The notes under the pieces were generated by a model. The model was not told the origin of the DNA. It did not search any database and saw only the letters and a program-made list of their open reading frames with translations. This document shows positions 8,632-15,965 of a stretch of 64,000 nucleotides of DNA, piece by piece. The position numbers and the translations under genes were made by a program. Position 1 is the stretch's first letter; every line of letters starts with the position of its first letter. Source of the stretch: Maricaulis sp965228215 (lineage in GTDB: Bacteria; Pseudomonadota; Alphaproteobacteria; Caulobacterales; Maricaulaceae). The DNA lies in NCBI GenBank assembly GCA_965228215.1, contig OZ245800.1, positions 620,001-684,000 on the forward strand. The letters are read 5' to 3'.

Positions 8632-8935
8632 TCCGACAATCTATCGCCTCGCGATTTTCGTGCTGGCGGTCTTTGTGGGCTATTACGTTGTCTGGTCGGT
8701 CACGCCGGCGCTGCACACGCCGCTCATGGCTGTCACCAATGCCATCTCTTCGGTCATCATCGTTGGAGCCCTGCTTGCCGCCACTGCGGGAGCGGGAAGC
8801 GATACGGGTGATGCCGGGACCGGTTTCTCCGGCCTGATGGGCACGATCGCGATCGTGCTGGCGAGCGTGAACATATTCGGCGGCTTCATGGTCACCCAGC
8901 GCATGCTGGCGATGTACAAGAAGAAGGAGCGCTAG
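8618..8935 (+). CDS. pntAB: NAD(P) transhydrogenase subunit alpha part 2
   Basis: This 105-residue protein supplies the membrane segment of the alpha chain, with three to four helices including the typical LHTPLMAVTNAISSVI motif of domain II and the VNIFGGFMVTQRML ending. GGAG six bases before ATG 8618 decides this start over upstream in-frame codons. The gene overlaps the preceding small gene by 14 bases and is followed three bases later by pntB. Confidence 0.93.
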   Translation: MEAVDPTIYRLAIFVLAVFVGYYVVWSVTPALHTPLMAVTNAISSVIIVGALLAATAGAGSDTGDAGTGFSGLMGTIAIVLASVNIFGGFMVTQRMLAMYKKKER

Positions 8936-8938
8936 AGC

Positions 8939-10342
8939 ATGTCAGCCAATCTCGCCGCTCTTCTCTACCTCGCCTCCGGCATTCTCTTCATCCTCGCCCT
9001 GCGGGGCCTGTCGAGCCCGGAAACGGCCCGCCAGGGCAATTTCTTCGGCATGGCCGGCATGGCCATCGCCATTGTCACCACGCTCTTCCTGGTCAATCTG
9101 GACGCCGGATCGATCGCCATGATCGTCGGAGGTGTGCTCGTGGGCGGCGGTATCGGTGCCGTCATTGCCCAGCGCATCCCGATGACGGCGATGCCGCAAC
9201 TGGTCGCCGCCTTCCACTCGCTGGTGGGCATGGCCGCCGTTCTCGTGGCTGCCGCGGCCCTTTACGCGCCGGAAGCCTTCGGCATCGCCGACAGCGTGGG
9301 CAATCTGAAACAGCTCAGCCTGTTCGAACTCTCGCTGGGTACGGCGATTGGTGCCATCACCTTCTCCGGTTCGGTGATCGCCTTCGCCAAGCTGAACGGC
9401 AACATGTCCGGCGCCCCGATCCTCCTGCCGGCCCGGCATCTGATCAATATCGCCATAGGTGTCTTCATCGCGGTGATGATCGCCTTCCTGATGGCCTCCG
9501 GCGGTGATGCGAAGACCGCCTTCTGGATGATCACGATCGCCGCCTTCATCCTGGGTGTGACCCTGATCATTCCCATCGGCGGCGCCGACATGCCGGTGGT
9601 GGTGTCGATGCTCAACTCCTATTCGGGCTGGGCCGCGGCCGCACTGGGCTTCACCCTCGAGAATACCGCACTCCTGGTCACCGGCGCCCTGGTGGGTTCG
9701 TCCGGTGCGATCCTGTCCTACATCATGTGCAAGGGCATGAACCGCTCCTTCATCTCGGTGATCCTGGGCGGGTTCGGCGAGGACGGCGCAGCCGCAGCCG
9801 ATGCCGGACCGCAGGGCAATGCCAAACTGGGTTCCGCCGAGGACGCCGCCTTCGTGATGAAGAATGCCGGCAAGGTCATCATCGTGCCGGGTTATGGCAT
9901 GGCCGTGGCCCAGGCCCAGCACGCACTGAAGGAAATGGCCGACCTGCTGAAGGCCGAGGGCGTGGACGTGGCCTATGCCATCCACCCGGTCGCCGGACGC
10001 ATGCCGGGTCACATGAATGTCCTGCTCGCCGAGGCCCAGGTTCCCTATGACGAGGTCTTCGAGCTGGAAGACATCAATTCCGACTTCTCCAATGCCGACG
10101 TGGCCTTCGTGATCGGTGCCAATGACGTCACCAATCCGGCGGCCGAGGATGATCCTTCCTCGCCGATCTATGGCATGCCGGTCCTGCAGGTCTGGAAGGC
10201 GCGCACCGTCTTCTTCATCAAGCGCTCGCTGGGCTCGGGTTATGCCGGTGTCGAGAACCCGCTCTTCTTCCGGGACAACACGATGATGCTGCTCGGCGAC
10301 GCCAAGAAAATGACGGAAGAGATCAACAAGGCGATCGGCTAG
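8939..10342 (+). CDS. pntB: NAD(P) transhydrogenase subunit beta
   Basis: This 467-residue protein combines the rest of the membrane domain (about nine helices, 1-265) with the NADP(H)-binding domain III at the C-terminus. Domain III landmarks are IIVPGYGMAVAQAQHAL, HPVAGRMPGHMNVLLAEAQVPYD, VIGANDVTNPAA and FIKRSLGSGYAGVENPLFF. It completes the proton-pumping enzyme with the two alpha parts upstream. AAGGAG lies within the end of pntAB. No clear intrinsic terminator follows. Confidence 0.95.
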   Translation: MSANLAALLYLASGILFILALRGLSSPETARQGNFFGMAGMAIAIVTTLFLVNLDAGSIAMIVGGVLVGGGIGAVIAQRIPMTAMPQLVAAFHSLVGMAAVLVAAAALYAPEAFGIADSVGNLKQLSLFELSLGTAIGAITFSGSVIAFAKLNGNMSGAPILLPARHLINIAIGVFIAVMIAFLMASGGDAKTAFWMITIAAFILGVTLIIPIGGADMPVVVSMLNSYSGWAAAALGFTLENTALLVTGALVGSSGAILSYIMCKGMNRSFISVILGGFGEDGAAAADAGPQGNAKLGSAEDAAFVMKNAGKVIIVPGYGMAVAQAQHALKEMADLLKAEGVDVAYAIHPVAGRMPGHMNVLLAEAQVPYDEVFELEDINSDFSNADVAFVIGANDVTNPAAEDDPSSPIYGMPVLQVWKARTVFFIKRSLGSGYAGVENPLFFRDNTMMLLGDAKKMTEEINKAIG

Positions 10343-10375
10343 CGTTCGCGCTTCATCGCCGGTTCAGTTTCGGTC

Positions 10376-10400
10376 GGCCAGCATGTTCCGCATGCTGGCC
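10376..10400 (+). promoter_or_regulatory. Perfect hairpin containing the start codon of the VESF-repeat gene
   Basis: GGCCAGCATG (10376-10385) and CATGCTGGCC (10391-10400) are perfect 10-bp complements around the loop TTCCG. The arms contain both in-frame candidate start codons, at 10383 and 10392. There is no T run for an intrinsic terminator of pntB. In mRNA this stem would hide the start codon, suggesting translational control; the mechanism is inferred. Confidence 0.55.
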
Positions 10401-10679
10401 GCTCTGATTCTCATCGCCACCGACCCCATCGCCGAGGACTGCTCTTTCGAGGGCATCAACCTGCATGGCGAGGTCGAGGTCGTGGAGAGTTTCGCCGATA
10501 TCAGGGTCCAGGTCGTCGAGAGCTTCCCCGATCTGAAAGTCCGCACGGTGGAGAGTTTCGCCGATGATTGCGGCGAATGGGAATTCGTCGAGAGCTTTCC
10601 GGATTTCACCATCGAATTCGTCGACAGTTTCCCGGACATCAAGATTCGTTTTGTCGAGAGTTTTCCTGGCCTGCCCTAG
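10383..10679 (+). CDS. Small VESFPD-repeat protein of unknown function
   Basis: This 98-residue protein has a short hydrophobic N-terminus (about 1-14), then Cys20, then six copies of V-[E/D]-S-F-[A/P]-[D/G] beginning at residues 34, 45, 56, 69, 80 and 91. The spacing is 11, 11, 13, 11, 11, so a two-residue insertion containing Cys63 splits the array into two halves of three. Alternating hydrophobic residues suggest short beta strands, possibly a small solenoid. I recall similar VDSFPD-repeat proteins in alphaproteobacteria but no function. No Shine-Dalgarno is visible and the start codon lies in a perfect hairpin. Its stop overlaps the stop of the convergent gene by two bases. Confidence 0.62.
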   Translation: MFRMLAALILIATDPIAEDCSFEGINLHGEVEVVESFADIRVQVVESFPDLKVRTVESFADDCGEWEFVESFPDFTIEFVDSFPDIKIRFVESFPGLP

Positions 10680-11143
10680 GAAATGCGGCGCAGACGGAAT
10701 TCCGCTCGGGCGGTCGATCCGTCTGCCTGGCCGATCATCAATGTCACGAGAAGAACACCGTCCGATCCGAGCTCATAGGTCAGGCCCTCAAACTCGGCCC
10801 GGGTTCCTCGTGCCGAGATGAAGGCGAAACTCACCTCTTCATCGCGCTCTTCCCAGCCCGTGAAATCGGCGTCGAAATGCTTGACGTGATAGCCGGACAC
10901 TCCGTCCACCTCGCCGAGCATCAGGATTTCGGTGAATTGAAGCTCGCCGTCGGAGACGATCTGGAAAACCCCTGTCATGCGGCCGTCGGGCGAGGACATC
11001 CAGCATTCACTGACTTCACCGCCCAGGCCTTCACCGGCCCAGCAGCCTTCTAGCCAGGCCAGGGCCCGGAAGTCGGCATGGTCGTCGGCCATCGCGGTGG
11101 ATGAGAGTAAAAGACCTGACAGACAGGCGGTCAGAAAACGCAT
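10676..11143 (-). CDS. Secreted DUF6265-like protein
   Basis: This 155-residue protein begins with a signal peptide ending near ALA/MADD (about residue 19), so the mature form should be periplasmic. The sequence ALAWLEGCWAGEGLGGEVSE matches the start of the DUF6265 fold, a lipocalin-like barrel whose biochemical role is unknown. The remaining strands (GRMTGVFQIV, SGYHVKHFDADFTGWE, RAEFEGLTYEL) fit such a barrel. It is a single gene between the repeat protein and a divergently transcribed gene. Confidence 0.72.
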   Translation of the reverse strand: MRFLTACLSGLLLSSTAMADDHADFRALAWLEGCWAGEGLGGEVSECWMSSPDGRMTGVFQIVSDGELQFTEILMLGEVDGVSGYHVKHFDADFTGWEERDEEVSFAFISARGTRAEFEGLTYELGSDGVLLVTLMIGQADGSTARAEFRLRRIS

Positions 11144-11217
11144 ATCGCCCTCCCTTGATGCGAAACGGTAACGTCATCCCGCTTGACACTGCAAGCAGCC
11201 CGGTTGATGGCTCGGGC

Positions 11218-11772
11218 ATGACCTCCGAGCGACTTTCCACCGAAGCCGTCCGCGCCATTCTCGATGAAGCGCGCATCTTCGAGCGTCTCGAGGCGTTCGA
11301 TCCGCGCTGGGTCGGATCAATCCCGCTGGATATTCACGGGCCCGGTGCCGATGCCGATATCTGCTGTTCGGCCAAGGGTGATCTCGACGGATTCGAGGCC
11401 TTTCTGAGATCAGAATTCGGAGATCTGGCCGACGCCAGCGTGTCCCCAAACCAGCATGCCGGGGAAGCCTCGATCATCGCCAAGTTTTCGCTCGGCAACC
11501 TTCCCGTCGAGATCTACGGCCGCAACCGGCCCGTCGAAACGCATGAGAGCTATGTCCACTGGCTGGCCGAACACCGTCTGCTGGAACTGGCCGAGGATCG
11601 CCTGCGCGAGGATGTCCGCATCGCCAAGGCCGGTGGTCTCAAGACCGAACCGGCCTTCGCCGAAGTCCTCGGCCTGGGCGGTGATCCCTTCATCGAGGTG
11701 CTGAAACTGGCCTCGCCGTCGGACGACGCACTGAAATGCCTACTACGCGGCGCCGGCTACGCGCTTCGCTAG
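11218..11772 (+). CDS. DUF4269 domain-containing protein
   Basis: This 184-residue soluble protein resembles the DUF4269 family of nucleotidyltransferase-like folds: SIPLDIHGPGADADICC near 35-50 carries a D-x-D-type acidic pair in the position expected of a metal-binding strand, and the middle EIYGRNRPVETHESYVHWLAEHRLLEL is typical. No activity is established for the family. ATG 11218 is chosen because upstream in-frame codons would extend it across the neighbouring promoter; an earlier start at 11158 remains possible. Confidence 0.7.
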   Translation: MTSERLSTEAVRAILDEARIFERLEAFDPRWVGSIPLDIHGPGADADICCSAKGDLDGFEAFLRSEFGDLADASVSPNQHAGEASIIAKFSLGNLPVEIYGRNRPVETHESYVHWLAEHRLLELAEDRLREDVRIAKAGGLKTEPAFAEVLGLGGDPFIEVLKLASPSDDALKCLLRGAGYALR

Positions 11773-12359
11773 GCGCCCTTGCGTCCCAACTCCGATACTT
11801 TCGAGAACCATTTCCGGATCGTCTTTTCCGGGGCGTGACTGGCGCCGGAAAACTGCGTGATGCGTGCGGGTTTGAAGCCGACGAAGCCAAGGATCTGACC
11901 GCGCAGCTGCCAAAGCAGGGCGTTCTTGTAGAACAGGCGGAAGAACCAGCCCGGCGTATCCGAAGTCAGGAAAACGCGTGCCGTGCGCCCGGCTAGCATG
12001 GGTTTGGGCATTGTGCCCGGCTGCACCCGGGTATCGAAGACGCGGCCGGGCAGGAAGCTGCGATCGATCAGGCCTTTCAGCTTGCCCGGCAAGCCGCCCC
12101 ACCACATCGGCGTGGTGAGGACGAAATGCTCGGCCCATTCGAGATCCGCCAGGAAGGCCTCGAGAGCGGGTTCGAGCGGTTTGGTGCGGGAATAGCCGGC
12201 GTATCCGTAGTCCATGTCGAATTCGAGTTCCGGCAAATGAATGATGCGCACCTCGTGCCCGGCATCCCGGGCGGCTCGGGCATAGGTGTCTGCGAACTGG
12301 CGCGACAGCGAGGCGTCGGCGGGGTGACCATTCAGGATCGTGATACGGCGAGCGGGCAT
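11769..12359 (-). CDS. NAD(P)H-dependent quinone reductase, flavodoxin_2 family
   Basis: This 196-residue flavoprotein shows the FMN/FAD phosphate-binding loop GHPADASLSRQFADTY near 9-24 and the second flavin loop TTPMWWGGLPGKLKGLIDR near 85-103, both diagnostic of the NQO1/KefF-type family. Such enzymes carry out two-electron quinone reduction for detoxification. GGAGG five bases before ATG 12359 fixes the start. It is transcribed divergently from the TetR gene across three identical palindromes and is the likely target of that repressor. Confidence 0.87.
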   Translation of the reverse strand: MPARRITILNGHPADASLSRQFADTYARAARDAGHEVRIIHLPELEFDMDYGYAGYSRTKPLEPALEAFLADLEWAEHFVLTTPMWWGGLPGKLKGLIDRSFLPGRVFDTRVQPGTMPKPMLAGRTARVFLTSDTPGWFFRLFYKNALLWQLRGQILGFVGFKPARITQFSGASHAPEKTIRKWFSKVSELGRKGA

Positions 12360-12374
12360 GAAATCCTCCAAAAT

Positions 12375-12386
12375 TGACCTTGGTCA
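12375..12386. promoter_or_regulatory. Operator palindrome 1 (TGACC-TT-GGTCA)
   Basis: Perfect 12-bp palindrome directly upstream of the quinone-reductase ribosome-binding site. Same half-sites as two further copies at 12406 and 12428; likely bound by the adjacent TetR-family protein. Confidence 0.75.
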
Positions 12387-12405
12387 TTTTCTTATCGCCA
12401 AAAAT

Positions 12406-12417
12406 TGACCGCGGTCA
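12406..12417. promoter_or_regulatory. Operator palindrome 2 (TGACC-GC-GGTCA)
   Basis: Perfect 12-bp palindrome 31 bp from copy 1, i.e. about three helical turns, so the proteins would bind the same face of the DNA. Confidence 0.75.
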
Positions 12418-12427
12418 ATAATAAATT

Positions 12428-12439
12428 TGACCCGGGTCA
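12428..12439. promoter_or_regulatory. Operator palindrome 3 (TGACC-CG-GGTCA)
   Basis: Perfect 12-bp palindrome 22 bp from copy 2 (about two turns) and 22 bases before the TetR start codon, placing it over the expected promoter of the repressor and suggesting autoregulation. Confidence 0.75.
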
Positions 12440-12461
12440 TTTTCCGTGTCATTCCGGGGTC

Positions 12462-13040
12462 ATGGGAAAGCCTGTCCAGAAACGCACGCTCGAGACCCGG
12501 GCCCGCCTGCTCGCTACCGCTGGCGAGATTGTCACCCGCGATGGATTCGAGGCCCTGCGCATGGAGGAAGTCGCGATCGGGGCCGGTGTCGCCAAGGGCA
12601 CGGTGTTCGCGCATTTCCGCGACAAGGATGCGCTGATGGACCAGCTCATCGGTGCGCGCATCGCCGATCATCTCGACCGGATCGAGACGGCTCCGCCGCC
12701 AGAAGATGTGGCCGGCATGATCGCGGTTCTCATGCCGCTCCTGCGCTTCATGACCTGCGAACGCTATGTGTTCGACGTCATCCTTCGCCTGTCCGGAGCA
12801 GCCGCCGTCGAGGAGATCGGCCCGATCGCCCAGACGTTTGAGCGACAGGTCCGTGTCCTCGCCGCCTGGCTGGCGCAGGGACCGTTCCGCAAGGATGTCG
12901 CGCCGGAACTCCTGGCCGAGGGGGTGCAGGCGTTCGCGATCCAGGCCATGGCGCTGAATTACTGCGCGCTCAACCAGGTCGTCCCGCTGGAGACGCGGCT
13001 GCAGCAATATCTGGATGCCTGGCTTAAGCCGCCTGCCTGA
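12462..13040 (+). CDS. TetR/AcrR family transcriptional repressor
   Basis: This 192-residue regulator has the TetR helix-turn-helix at about 10-55 (TRARLLATAGEIVTRDGFEALRMEEVAIGAGVAKGTVFAHFRDKDAL) and an all-helical ligand domain with LRFMTCERYVFDVILRLSG. ATG 12462 lies after the third operator copy; an in-frame ATG at 12405 would put coding sequence across the operators and is rejected. It probably represses both itself and the divergent quinone reductase until a quinone-like ligand binds. Confidence 0.88.
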   Translation: MGKPVQKRTLETRARLLATAGEIVTRDGFEALRMEEVAIGAGVAKGTVFAHFRDKDALMDQLIGARIADHLDRIETAPPPEDVAGMIAVLMPLLRFMTCERYVFDVILRLSGAAAVEEIGPIAQTFERQVRVLAAWLAQGPFRKDVAPELLAEGVQAFAIQAMALNYCALNQVVPLETRLQQYLDAWLKPPA

Positions 13041-13367
13041 TCAGGCACAGCCCGCACAACGCGGTGCAGCCGGATCGACCTCGAGGCGCTTGGCCTCGAT
13101 CTCCTCTCCGCATTCCACGCAAAAACCGTAATCGCCCTCTTCCAGGCGTTCGAGCGCGGCATCAATACGCCGAAGCTCCATGGCCCGGCGGGCATCGGCA
13201 GCCTTGGCCATGGCCTGGACCTGGAGACTGTCCATGCGCGAGAGCCGGCCGACCGATTGCTGGTCGAGCTCGACCGGTTTGCGATCCTCGTCCGCGGCTT
13301 CGCTGAGCGCGAGCAATTCGGCCCTGAGGTCCAGCAAGGCCTTGCGTGCCCTGGCGGGATCGATCAC
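13041..13367 (-). CDS. DksA/TraR-type zinc-finger protein
   Basis: This 108-residue protein has a predicted coiled N-terminal region followed by a C4 zinc finger, C-x2-C (CVEC) and C-x2-C (CAGC) separated by about 18 residues, as in DksA/TraR proteins that bind RNA polymerase through the secondary channel. It is shorter than canonical DksA, and the MDSLQVQAMAKAADARR helix matches the short DksA-like subgroup. Its start overlaps the ureohydrolase stop by four bases, so the two are co-translated. It ends immediately against the convergent TetR gene. Confidence 0.83.
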   Translation of the reverse strand: MIDPARARKALLDLRAELLALSEAADEDRKPVELDQQSVGRLSRMDSLQVQAMAKAADARRAMELRRIDAALERLEEGDYGFCVECGEEIEAKRLEVDPAAPRCAGCA

Positions 13368-14299
13368 TTGCCGGCCATCAGGCAGAGCTGTTCGAACATC
13401 ACGTCGACGGCTGCCAGGGCGGTGATCTCGGCCGGGTCATAGGGCGGCGAGACTTCCATGATGTCGGCCGCGACGAGATTGTCGATCTCGAAGGCCCGCA
13501 GGATACGCTGGGCCTCATAGGTGGTCAGGCCACCGGGCACCGGCGTGCCCGTTCCCGGGGCGTAGGCCGGATCCAGCGCGTCGATGTCGAAGGACATATA
13601 GGTCGGCCCCTCGAATTTCGGCAGCGTCTTCAGGAAGGCCTCCAGACCGTTGATGCGCACATCATCGACCGTCGTGACATTGACGCCGAACTTCTCGACC
13701 ACATCCGTGTCATCACCCGAAGCCAGCGGGCCGCGAATGCCGAACTGCCAGGTGTTCTGCGGCTTCACCAGGCCCTCCTCCAGCGCGTGACGCAGGAAGG
13801 CACCGTGGTGATACTCACAGCCCCAGGCCGCCGGATACGTGTCCAGGTGGGCATCGAAATGGATGAAATTCACCGGACCATATTTTTTGTGCACGGCACG
13901 CAGAAGCGGCAGTGTGTTGGAGTGATCGCCACCGACCGCGATGAATTTCTTGCCGCGGGACAGGATGTCTCCGAAGAAAGCCTCCACCCGCTCGCCGGTC
14001 TGGGCCATGTCGATCGGCACAGTCGGGCAATCGCCCACATCGCCAACCTTGAGCTTCTCGACGAAATTGACCTCGCGGGTCATGTGATAGCCGCGCCCCA
14101 TCGAGGACAGTTCGCGCACTTTCGTCGGCGCAAAGCGGGCGCCCGGGCGGTAGCTCAGCGCGCCGTCATAGGGCAGGCCGGCCAGAGCCACGTCGTAACC
14201 GGCATCCACCGGGACATGCGGCAGGCGGAAGAAGGTCTTGATGGCCGCGAAACGGGGCTGTTCCCGGCCGGGGATGGGGGTAAAATCGATCTCGCTCAT
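13364..14299 (-). CDS. speB: Ureohydrolase (agmatinase/arginase family)
   Basis: This 311-residue enzyme carries the binuclear manganese ligands of the family: GGDHS near 124, DAHLDTY near 150-156 and SFDIDALDPA near 232-241. Agmatinase (agmatine to putrescine plus urea) is the usual call for this length and these motifs, but guanidinobutyrase or related substrates cannot be excluded. It is the first gene of a pair with the DksA-like protein and is divergent from the DinB gene. Confidence 0.85.
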   Translation of the reverse strand: MSEIDFTPIPGREQPRFAAIKTFFRLPHVPVDAGYDVALAGLPYDGALSYRPGARFAPTKVRELSSMGRGYHMTREVNFVEKLKVGDVGDCPTVPIDMAQTGERVEAFFGDILSRGKKFIAVGGDHSNTLPLLRAVHKKYGPVNFIHFDAHLDTYPAAWGCEYHHGAFLRHALEEGLVKPQNTWQFGIRGPLASGDDTDVVEKFGVNVTTVDDVRINGLEAFLKTLPKFEGPTYMSFDIDALDPAYAPGTGTPVPGGLTTYEAQRILRAFEIDNLVAADIMEVSPPYDPAEITALAAVDVMFEQLCLMAGK

Positions 14300-14408
14300 G
14301 CCGCCGGTCTATCATTTCCGGGCGGCGGGCGAAATGCCCCCACCCTGTCTCTTGCATCCGCGCTGCAGGCGGTCCATCTCCATGGGTAACCGGCAAGGGA
14401 GTTCCGTA

Positions 14409-14906
14409 ATGAGAGAGCATTTCCTGCAACTGGCCGAGCATGCCCGCTGGGCCAATCAGCGCATCTATGACGCGGCCGGCACGCTGGGTGATGATGCCCG
14501 TCATCGCGATATCGGCGCCTATTTCGGCAGTCTGCATGACACGCTGGCCCACATCCTGGTGGCCGACCAGCTTTGGATGGCCCGACTGCACGGCGAGGCC
14601 CCGCCGCATGACGCCCTCGACGCCCGGCCCTGGCCCGATTTCGAGACGCTTCGCGCCGCCCGCGAGGTGCAGGATGCGCGCACGCATGATTTCATCGCGG
14701 GGCTGAGCGATGAGGAGATCGCGGAGATGTTCGACTACAAGGACATGTCCGGCACGGATCGCAGCCTGCCGCGCCGTGTGATCCTGACCCATCTCTTCAA
14801 CCACGCCACACATCATCGCGGCCAGGCGCATCACATGCTCAAGCAATTGGGGATGGACGAACCGCCGCCGCTCGACCTGCCCTATTTCGTGCTCGATCTG
14901 CTCTAG
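14409..14906 (+). CDS. DinB/YfiT-family metal-binding protein
   Basis: This 165-residue four-helix-bundle protein has the DinB histidine triad: an N-terminal histidine in the SLHDTLAHILVADQLW helix (about 40-56) and the C-terminal NHATHHRGQAHHML with H-x3-H (about 138-151). These ligate nickel or zinc in the family, which includes thiol transferases. GGGAG seven bases before ATG 14409 sets the start, although the frame is open well upstream. Substrate unknown. Confidence 0.85.
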   Translation: MREHFLQLAEHARWANQRIYDAAGTLGDDARHRDIGAYFGSLHDTLAHILVADQLWMARLHGEAPPHDALDARPWPDFETLRAAREVQDARTHDFIAGLSDEEIAEMFDYKDMSGTDRSLPRRVILTHLFNHATHHRGQAHHMLKQLGMDEPPPLDLPYFVLDLL

Positions 14907-15020
14907 ATCCGTCTCGTTTCGCCGCGCGGCTGACGGGGGGGATTGGGGACCTGCACAATTCCGCTGGCTGCCACGCCCGTCGGTGATACCGTCATCCGCT
15001 GTTGTTCCAATGGGGGCTCA

Positions 15021-15965
15021 ATGTCTGACACGATCCTTGAGCTGGCGAACGTCTCGAAGGCGTTTTCCGGCAAGCCTGCCGTCCGCGGCCTGGACTTCCA
15101 GGTCTCCCGCGGACAGATCACCGGTTTTCTCGGACCAAACGGTGCCGGTAAGACTACATCGCTGCGCATGGCGCTGGGCATTCTGACGCCCGACAGCGGC
15201 AAGGTCCGCCTGTTCGGCAAGACGCCGGGCTCCAGGTCACTGGACCGGGTCGGTTTCCTGCCCGAGGAGCGCGGCATCTATCGCAAGATGAAGGTGATCG
15301 ACGTCATCGTCTTCTTTGCCCGCCTCAAGGGTGTAAGCCCTGCGGTAGCGCGGGAACGCGGCCTGGCCATGCTCGAGGAATTCGGCCTCGCCAGCGTTGC
15401 CGAGCAGAAGGTGAAAACCCTCTCCAAGGGCATGGCACAGAAGGTCCAGATCATCTCGACCCTCGTGCACGAACCGGAATTCATCATTCTCGACGAGCCC
15501 TTCTCGGGTCTCGACCCGGTCAACCAGATCGCGCTGGAACAGGTTGTTCGCAGACAAGCCGAGGCCGGGCGCACCGTGCTGTTCTCGACCCATGTCATGG
15601 AACATGCCGAACGCCTGTGCGACCAGATCCTGCTGGTTGCCCAGGGCAAGAAAGTCTTCGGCGGTACCGTCAATGAAGCCCTGTCCAACGTACCGCGCCG
15701 CGTGATCGTGGAAGCGAGCTGCGAGACGGATCTCTCCACCCTGCTGAGCCAGCAGGGCGAGGTGGTGATGGATGGCGAGGTCGAGGGAACGATCCGCCGC
15801 TGGCATGTCGACCTGGCTGCCGGAGCCGACGCCCAGGACGTGTTGAAGACCTGTGTCGACAACAAGGTCCAGCTCGCCCGGTTCGAACCGGTCCGCGCCC
15901 ATTTGCATGATGTGTTTGTTCACCTGGTCGAGAACCGGGTCCAGCCGGACGAGGAGCTGGTCTGA
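15021..15965 (+). CDS. ABC transporter ATP-binding protein, NatA-like
   Basis: This 314-residue ATPase shows Walker A GPNGAGKTT near 38-46, signature LSKGMAQK near 134-141, Walker B FIILDEPFSGLDPVN near 154-168 and the H-loop THVMEH. The C-terminal 80 residues resemble DUF4162, typical of NatA/YhaQ-type exporters. GGGGG four bases before ATG 15021 supports this start. The stop overlaps the permease start as TGATG. Confidence 0.9.
   Translation: MSDTILELANVSKAFSGKPAVRGLDFQVSRGQITGFLGPNGAGKTTSLRMALGILTPDSGKVRLFGKTPGSRSLDRVGFLPEERGIYRKMKVIDVIVFFARLKGVSPAVARERGLAMLEEFGLASVAEQKVKTLSKGMAQKVQIISTLVHEPEFIILDEPFSGLDPVNQIALEQVVRRQAEAGRTVLFSTHVMEHAERLCDQILLVAQGKKVFGGTVNEALSNVPRRVIVEASCETDLSTLLSQQGEVVMDGEVEGTIRRWHVDLAAGADAQDVLKTCVDNKVQLARFEPVRAHLHDVFVHLVENRVQPDEELV

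Noticed and set aside
8942..10012. 356-codon frame opposite pntB
   Set aside because: Histidine/aspartate-rich antisense translation typical of GC-rich shadows; PntB is certain.
10364..10642. Antisense frame with repeated GKLSTN-like motifs over the VESF gene
   Set aside because: The repeats are a consequence of the underlying DNA repeat. I favour the + strand because of the regular 11-residue hydrophobic pattern and similar proteins I recall, but this is not certain.
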